NCBI GenBank assembly: GCA_958295495.1
Contig: OY282352.1
Location: forward strand, 4,410,049 to 4,474,048
Direction: 5' to 3'
Length of the DNA stretch: 64,000 bases
Source: an uncultured Latescibacterota bacterium
Lineage (GTDB): Bacteria; Latescibacterota; UBA2968; UBA8231
Part shown: one piece after another, positions 59,613 to 64,000 of the stretch
Numbering within the stretch: the first letter of the stretch is position 1
Layout of the letters: each line of letters begins with the position of its first letter
Translations under genes and position numbers: made by a program
Notes under the pieces: generated by a model
Seen by the model: the letters and a program-made list of their open reading frames with translations, nothing else
The model's database searches: none
Told to the model about the DNA's origin: nothing

Positions 59613-61314
59613 GGGAGAGGGCGATGAGTGGGGCGAGCCAGTCGATGGTTTCTCGCAGGGTCAATGGGTCGCCGGTTAGGGCTAGACCTCGTTTTCTCAG
59701 GAGGCGAGCCAACTGCACGGACGGCGGGGGCACAAGCCCGCTGATAGCGTCGAATTCGGGATGGGCGAGCACGGCGCGAGCCGGCCCTTGCAGCCCGATG
59801 CGGCCTTGGCACAAGACCACTACGTGGGTGGCTAGGCGGCCAACTAGCTCCATATCGTGGCTGATCAGCACGAGGGTGCGGCCTTGGTTGTTTAGCTCGG
59901 CGAAGAGCCGGCACAAGCTGGCCGTAGTCCGGGGGTCGAGGCCGGCGGTCGGCTCGTCGAGCACTAAGACCTCTGGGTCCATGGCGAGGACGCCGGCGAG
60001 TGCAACGCGACGCCTTTCGCCCCCGCTCAACGAGAGGGGCTGGCGCGGCCCGAATTCGCCCAGCGGCATGTCCACCATGGCGAGTGCGCGTGCCACGAGG
60101 CAATCGACGCGCTCGGGAGCAAAGCCGAGGTTGCGCGGCCCAAAGGCCACATCCGCGGCCACGGTTTCGGCGAATAGCTGCAGTTCGGGAAACTGGAAGG
60201 CCAAGCCGATGCGCTGGCGCACGCGAGCCGGGGGATGGGAGTCGATGTCGCAGCCGTCGAGGAGCACGCGCCCGCGCGAGGGTTTGAGCAGGGCGTTGAA
60301 GTGCTGGGCGAGGGTGGTCTTGCCCGAGCCGTTGGTGCCCACGAGGGCCAATACAGTGCCGGTGGGGATGTCTATGGTAATATCGCGAATGCCGCAACGC
60401 CGGGTGGGCAGATGTTCGTCGTAGAAGTGCGTCAGCCCTTCGGTCGCTAGTTTGCTCAGGGCTGGCGGTGGTGGAGCGGGCGGAGTCCAAGGCGGTAGAG
60501 GCATCTGGGGTTTTAGTGCGGCCAGCGCGTCGGACAAGGCCTCTAGCTCCAGGTGGAGCTCGGCCAACGGCAAGTGAGTGCCAAGGGTGCTTGCAAAGGG
60601 AAGGTCGAGGCCGAGGGCGCGGAGCTTGGGCGGGTCGGCAAAGAGCGCGGCAGGGGGGCCGTCTGCATGGACCCGGCCCGCGTGGAGGACGATGACGCGG
60701 TCGGCGCGAGCGGCTTCTTCTGGGGACTGGGTTATGAGTATCGTCGCGATGCCGTATGCGGTGTGCAGCCGCTGGAGCAATTCGGCTATTTGCTGTCTTT
60801 CACCGGGATCGAGTAAGGCCGTCGATTCGTCCAAGACGAGATAGCGCGGTCGCATCGCCACCACCGCAGCAATGGCTACGAGCTGCTTCTCGCCGCCGGA
60901 GAGCCTGTGCGGTGGATAGCGGCGATAGGCTTCTAGGTTGAAAGCCGCGAGTGTTTCTTCGACGCGTTGGCGAATTTCATCGCTTGCTAGGGCTAGGTTT
61001 TCCAAGCCAAAGGCCAATTCGTCGGCGACTGTGGTGCCGCCTAGCTGATCGTCTGGGCTTTGAAAGACCATGCCGACTAGCTGGCGGATAGAGCGGAGTT
61101 GGGTCGGGTCGCTGGTGTCCATACCATCGACGAGGACCCGACCCGCTTGGGGCTGTTGCAGTCCGTTTAAGCAGCAGGCGAGGGTGGTTTTGCCCGCGCC
61201 GTTGGCACCGATGAGGGCGATGTTTTCCCCGGGGCTGATGTGGAGGTCGATGGAGCGCAAGGCGGCTAGGCCCCCGCGATAGCTAAGGCTGAGTTTTTCG
61301 ACGCGGATCATCAA
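59605..61314 (-). CDS. Double ATPase of an energy-coupling-factor type ABC transporter
   Basis: A 569-residue protein with two fused ABC ATPase domains. First: GANGAGKTTLACCL, LSGGEKQLVAIA and YLVLDESTALLD. Second: GTNGSGKTTLAQHF, LSGGERRRVALAGVL and VLVLDEPTAGLD. Both sets of Walker and signature motifs are intact, as in EcfA/CbiO-type modules for vitamin or metal uptake. A Pro-rich linker (about 271-285) joins them. No T or S membrane component is next to it, so these must lie elsewhere. It shares its upstream region with a divergent lipoprotein gene. Confidence 0.9.
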   Translation of the reverse strand: MMIRVEKLSLSYRGGLAALRSIDLHISPGENIALIGANGAGKTTLACCLNGLQQPQAGRVLVDGMDTSDPTQLRSIRQLVGMVFQSPDDQLGGTTVADELAFGLENLALASDEIRQRVEETLAAFNLEAYRRYPPHRLSGGEKQLVAIAAVVAMRPRYLVLDESTALLDPGERQQIAELLQRLHTAYGIATILITQSPEEAARADRVIVLHAGRVHADGPPAALFADPPKLRALGLDLPFASTLGTHLPLAELHLELEALSDALAALKPQMPLPPWTPPAPPPPALSKLATEGLTHFYDEHLPTRRCGIRDITIDIPTGTVLALVGTNGSGKTTLAQHFNALLKPSRGRVLLDGCDIDSHPPARVRQRIGLAFQFPELQLFAETVAADVAFGPRNLGFAPERVDCLVARALAMVDMPLGEFGPRQPLSLSGGERRRVALAGVLAMDPEVLVLDEPTAGLDPRTTASLCRLFAELNNQGRTLVLISHDMELVGRLATHVVVLCQGRIGLQGPARAVLAHPEFDAISGLVPPPSVQLARLLRKRGLALTGDPLTLRETIDWLAPLIALSHG

Positions 61315-61326
61315 GCGGCAGCATAG

Positions 61327-61343
61327 GGCAAAAGAATTTTGCC
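61327..61343. other. Short perfect palindrome in a divergent promoter region
   Basis: GGCAAAAGAATTTTGCC is a 7-bp inverted repeat with a 3-nt centre, 13 nt before the ECF ATPase start and in the intergenic region shared with the divergent lipoprotein gene. Could be an operator or a small hairpin. Confidence 0.35.
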
Positions 61344-61466
61344 GTCAAGGCGTCAAGTTGACAGCTAGAAGGGGAGGTTGTTTATTCAAACTCAAGGAGT
61401 TACGAAAAATCAGGAGCGTTGCCAATTGAGGGCGCACAACGCGCTTTTGGGCGAGGATATGAGCTT

Positions 61467-62297
61467 ATGAGCAAGATACTGTGCAGGTGGGTTTGGGTAC
61501 TCGCCCTTGTCGTTGCGGGGTGCAGCGACTCGGAGGAGGCTCTACAAATCGTCGGCCCCGATCTGCCCGAGGGGCCGGGCCGGGCCTATCCCATTTCAGC
61601 CGTTAGCTTCCCGTCCAACGACGGCGTCGAGGTGCGCGCGCTTTTTGGCACGGCGCAAGCCGACGAATTGCTGCCGGTGGTACTCCTCCTGCACGATCTA
61701 GGGGGGCGCAAATCCGATTGGTTGAACAACACCGACACGTACGTGGCCTTGCTAGAGCGCGGCTACGCCGTCTTGGCCATCGACATGCGCGGGCACGGCG
61801 AAACCCCGCTGCCCGCTGATCGGCAGGTCTTGGAATTGACAGATCTGGAACAGAGCTTTCTCGATGTCCATGCCGCGCTGGTCTGGTTGCCCAGCCAGTC
61901 CCAAGTCGATGTCAGCCGCATCGCGGTAGTGGGCACTGGCTCGGGGGGGAATGTAGCCTACGTGAGTTCGGGAAGAATGCCCGATCTCATAAAAACCGGT
62001 GTCTCCCTCTCGCCCGGGCTGTGGGGGGCCTCTTCGCTAGAGCCGTTGGTCACCGGGGCCGGCCTCGAATCCTTTGCCCCGCGGTCCATGCTCTTTATGG
62101 CGGGCGATCAGGATCAAATTCAGTCCGGGGACACCACTCTCAGCTATGCTGATTTCGCTCGCAGCCTAGAAGCGCAGACGGCTGAGCCAAAGGAGCTGCG
62201 CGTTTTTTCAGATTCGGCCGACCACGGCTTTGAATTGCTCGACAATGTTGCCGAAGCGCAGGATTTGTTCTTCCTCTGGTTGGATGAAAACCTCTAG
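61467..62297 (+). CDS. Lipoprotein alpha/beta hydrolase
   Basis: A 276-residue protein with a lipoprotein signal (VWVLALVVAGC) and an alpha/beta-hydrolase core: LLHDLGGRKSDWL near the oxyanion hole, LAIDMRGHGETPLP, AVVGTGSGG with the Ser nucleophile, and an Asp/His pair near GDQDQI and DSADHGFEL. Closest in layout to dienelactone-hydrolase or prolyl-oligopeptidase-like esterases. ATG 61467 is chosen because it gives the lipobox; ATG 61419 would add 16 residues before it. Substrate unknown. Confidence 0.82.
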   Translation: MSKILCRWVWVLALVVAGCSDSEEALQIVGPDLPEGPGRAYPISAVSFPSNDGVEVRALFGTAQADELLPVVLLLHDLGGRKSDWLNNTDTYVALLERGYAVLAIDMRGHGETPLPADRQVLELTDLEQSFLDVHAALVWLPSQSQVDVSRIAVVGTGSGGNVAYVSSGRMPDLIKTGVSLSPGLWGASSLEPLVTGAGLESFAPRSMLFMAGDQDQIQSGDTTLSYADFARSLEAQTAEPKELRVFSDSADHGFELLDNVAEAQDLFFLWLDENL

Positions 62298-62325
62298 ATA
62301 GCACTCCACCTGCGGTCCCCAACGC

Positions 62326-63033
62326 ATGGACTCGCCTCCGGCCATTGCCGTCGTCATTCCCGCCTGCGACGAAGAAGAAGCCATCGGCAAGGTGCTGCAA
62401 GACATCCCGGACATCGCACAGCAGGTTATCGTCGTCGATAATGGCTCGGCCGACCGCACCGCCGAGGTGGCCCGCCGCTTAGGTGCCTGTGTCGTCGTCG
62501 AGCCGCGCCGTGGCTACGGTCGAGCCTGTCTGGCGGGGATGGCCTATCTCGATTGCCCGGATATCGTCGTATTCCTCGACGGCGACTATAGCGATTACCC
62601 CGAGGACATGCCGGCCTTAGTACGTCCGCTCGTCGCCGGCCGTGCTGACATGGTCATTGGCTCGCGGGTCTTGGGCCAACGAGAAAAAGGTGCTCTCTTG
62701 CCCCAAGCTCGTTTTGGCAACTGGTTGGCCACCTTCTTAATTCGCCTGTTGTTCGGCGTCACTTTCACGGATTTGGGGCCTTTCCGCGCATTGCGCTACG
62801 ACGCGCTCAGGCGGCTGGAAATGCAGGATTGCAACTTTGGCTGGACCGCAGAGATGCAGGTCAAAGCCGCTCGGCTGGGCCTGCGCGCAGCCGAAGTGCC
62901 GGTGCGCTACCGCCGCCGCATCGGCACCTCCAAAATCACCGGTACGCTCACCGGTACGCTGCGGGCCGGCTACAAAATTCTCTGGACCATTTTCCGCTAT
63001 GTGCGGTGGCGTCCCACTCGGTCTTGGGAATAG
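62326..63033 (+). CDS. Family 2 glycosyltransferase (dolichol-phosphate-mannose-synthase-like)
   Basis: A 235-residue GT-A fold enzyme. AVVIPACDEEEAIGKVL, VDNGSADRTAEVA, FLDGDYSDYPED with the metal-binding D-x-D, and GWTAEMQVKAARLGL near the acceptor site are all typical of GT2/DPM1-like transferases. No transmembrane helices, so soluble or peripheral. It transfers a sugar from a nucleotide donor to a lipid carrier or glycan; neither can be named. It lies 28 nt after the lipoprotein gene and 14 nt before queA. Confidence 0.9.
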   Translation: MDSPPAIAVVIPACDEEEAIGKVLQDIPDIAQQVIVVDNGSADRTAEVARRLGACVVVEPRRGYGRACLAGMAYLDCPDIVVFLDGDYSDYPEDMPALVRPLVAGRADMVIGSRVLGQREKGALLPQARFGNWLATFLIRLLFGVTFTDLGPFRALRYDALRRLEMQDCNFGWTAEMQVKAARLGLRAAEVPVRYRRRIGTSKITGTLTGTLRAGYKILWTIFRYVRWRPTRSWE

Positions 63034-63047
63034 GTTGGCGCCGCTCG

Positions 63048-64000
63048 ATGCAACTGGTGGACTACGATTTTGACCTGCCCGATGCCCTGATCGCCCAACG
63101 CCCGCCGCCCGAGCGCGATCAAGCGCGCCTCTTGCTCTTGAACCGGGCGGAGGGTTCGTTGCGGCACCTGCACTTTGACGCCATCGTCGATCAGCTCGCG
63201 CCCGGCGACGCCCTAGTATTAAATCAAACACAGGTCGTGCCGGCTCGGCTCAGAGGCCGTAAAGCTGCTACCGGGGGCCGGGTTGAACTGCTGCTGCTCA
63301 GACCGCTAACTGGGGGCGATTGGCTGGCTATGGGGCGGCCTGGGCGGGGATTAAAACCAAAGACTCGGCTGGAGTTTGGCGACGGAGCGGTGGAAGCGCA
63401 CATCGTCGAGCAAGTTGCGCCGGGGCGATTTCGCGTGCGCTTTGCCGTCGAGGACGTACTGGCGCGGCTGGAAGAGATCGGGGAAATACCGCTACCCCCC
63501 TATATTCGCCGTCCACCCGAGGCCGCAGACCGGGAGCGCTATCAGACCGTCTATGCGGCGCGTCCAGGGGCTGTTGCCGCGCCCACGGCCGGCCTGCACT
63601 TCACCTCTGAGTTAATCGCTGAGATTGCGGCCAAGGGCGTGGCGGTCTTGAAGGTGCTCTTGCACGTGGGGCCGGGCACGTTTGAGCCGGTGCGCTGCGC
63701 CGATCCGCGCCAGCATCTGCTCGAGCCCGAATACTGCGAAATCGACGAATCGGTGGCGGCCGCGCTCAGGCGTTGCCGCGCGGCTGGTGGGCGCATCGTC
63801 GCCGTGGGTACTACCGTGGTGCGGACCTTAGAGTCGAGCGTCGATGTCGAGGGCAAGGTGTGTGCCGGCGGGGGATTTGCGGATGCGTTTATCTATCCGC
63901 CCTACGCATTCAAAGCGGTCGATAGGTTGGTGACAAACTTTCACTTGCCGCGCTCGAGTCTGTTGTTGCTCGTGGCGGCCTTCGTTGGTCGGAAACGACT
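63048..64000 (+). CDS. queA: tRNA preQ1 S-adenosylmethionine ribosyltransferase-isomerase (3' partial)
   Basis: At least 317 codons remain open to the window edge. QueA makes epoxyqueuosine in tRNA. The N-terminus YDFDLPDALIAQRPPPERD, LVLNQTQVVPARLRG, IPLPPYIRR and APTAGLHFT are diagnostic, and the VNFHLP-type motif appears as TNFHLPRSSLLLLV near the end. ATG 63048 is 14 nt after the glycosyltransferase stop. Only a short C-terminal part should be missing, as the family is ~340 residues. Confidence 0.93.
   Translation, partial: MQLVDYDFDLPDALIAQRPPPERDQARLLLLNRAEGSLRHLHFDAIVDQLAPGDALVLNQTQVVPARLRGRKAATGGRVELLLLRPLTGGDWLAMGRPGRGLKPKTRLEFGDGAVEAHIVEQVAPGRFRVRFAVEDVLARLEEIGEIPLPPYIRRPPEAADRERYQTVYAARPGAVAAPTAGLHFTSELIAEIAAKGVAVLKVLLHVGPGTFEPVRCADPRQHLLEPEYCEIDESVAAALRRCRAAGGRIVAVGTTVVRTLESSVDVEGKVCAGGGFADAFIYPPYAFKAVDRLVTNFHLPRSSLLLLVAAFVGRKR

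Overview
The window looks like a GC-rich (roughly 60%) chromosome segment of an uncultured bacterium in or near the FCB group. Latescibacterota or a related candidate phylum is my best guess, and it is an inference. It rests on several secreted proteins ending in a YPNPFNP FlgD/T9SS-type domain, on WD40 and propeller proteins with short SWGR-K tails, and on sulfatase-, LarA- and D-threonine-aldolase-like genes beside ordinary housekeeping operons. No rRNA, tRNA or CRISPR array was found.

Layout. 0-5.8 kb: a defence-like pair, a 5'-truncated DEAH helicase/DUF1998 protein and an AAA ATPase fused to a PD-(D/E)XK nuclease. 5.9-9.2 kb: a tight three-gene metabolic operon (2OG-Fe(II)-type oxygenase, HisC-like aminotransferase, class-III aminotransferase). 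9.4-15.9 kb: single genes, namely an ApeA-like HEPN protein, a YfcH-like epimerase, a RelB/RelE-type toxin-antitoxin pair, an alkaline-phosphatase-superfamily 'sulfatase' with Thr in place of the usual Cys/Ser, a zinc-ribbon protein and an alpha/beta hydrolase.

16-32 kb is the most unusual region. It starts with a 1045-residue soluble fusion of a two-component-type propeller sensor to a sigma-54 activator with a Fis-type HTH. Immediately downstream lie four tandem 21-bp palindromic units, a terminator and a near-consensus -24/-12 promoter, followed by a small Cys-rich secreted protein with its own terminator. After this come three paralogous ~710-residue VCBS/FG-GAP secreted proteins, a TolB-like propeller, a WD40 protein and another Cys-rich protein. 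Several of these share one 5' leader cassette and one C-terminal sorting-type domain. A TPR protein and a TonB-like/DUF4159 fusion close the region.

32-39.5 kb (minus strand): alcohol dehydrogenase, LarA-like racemase and D-threonine-aldolase-like genes. A restriction-modification cassette (Dam-type methylase, SacI-like PD-(D/E)XK protein, and a second copy of the AAA-nuclease found at 4.2 kb) sits between LarA and the aldolase with junctions of only 3 and 8 nt. 39.5-46 kb: a kelch protein, then a lower-GC island bounded by two defective, inward-facing IS4-family copies that carry a damaged arylsulfotransferase, an unknown gene and a glycosyltransferase fragment, followed by a SIMPL lipoprotein.

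46-64 kb is mostly housekeeping: HypE-like, cobA-hemD fusion, hemC, glnA, hrcA-grpE-dnaJ, mrp, prmA, aroQ, an rnhB-yraN fusion, pyrC, a double ECF ATPase, a lipoprotein hydrolase, a GT2 glycosyltransferase and queA, which runs off the end. All calls are from reading the sequence; no database search was run.
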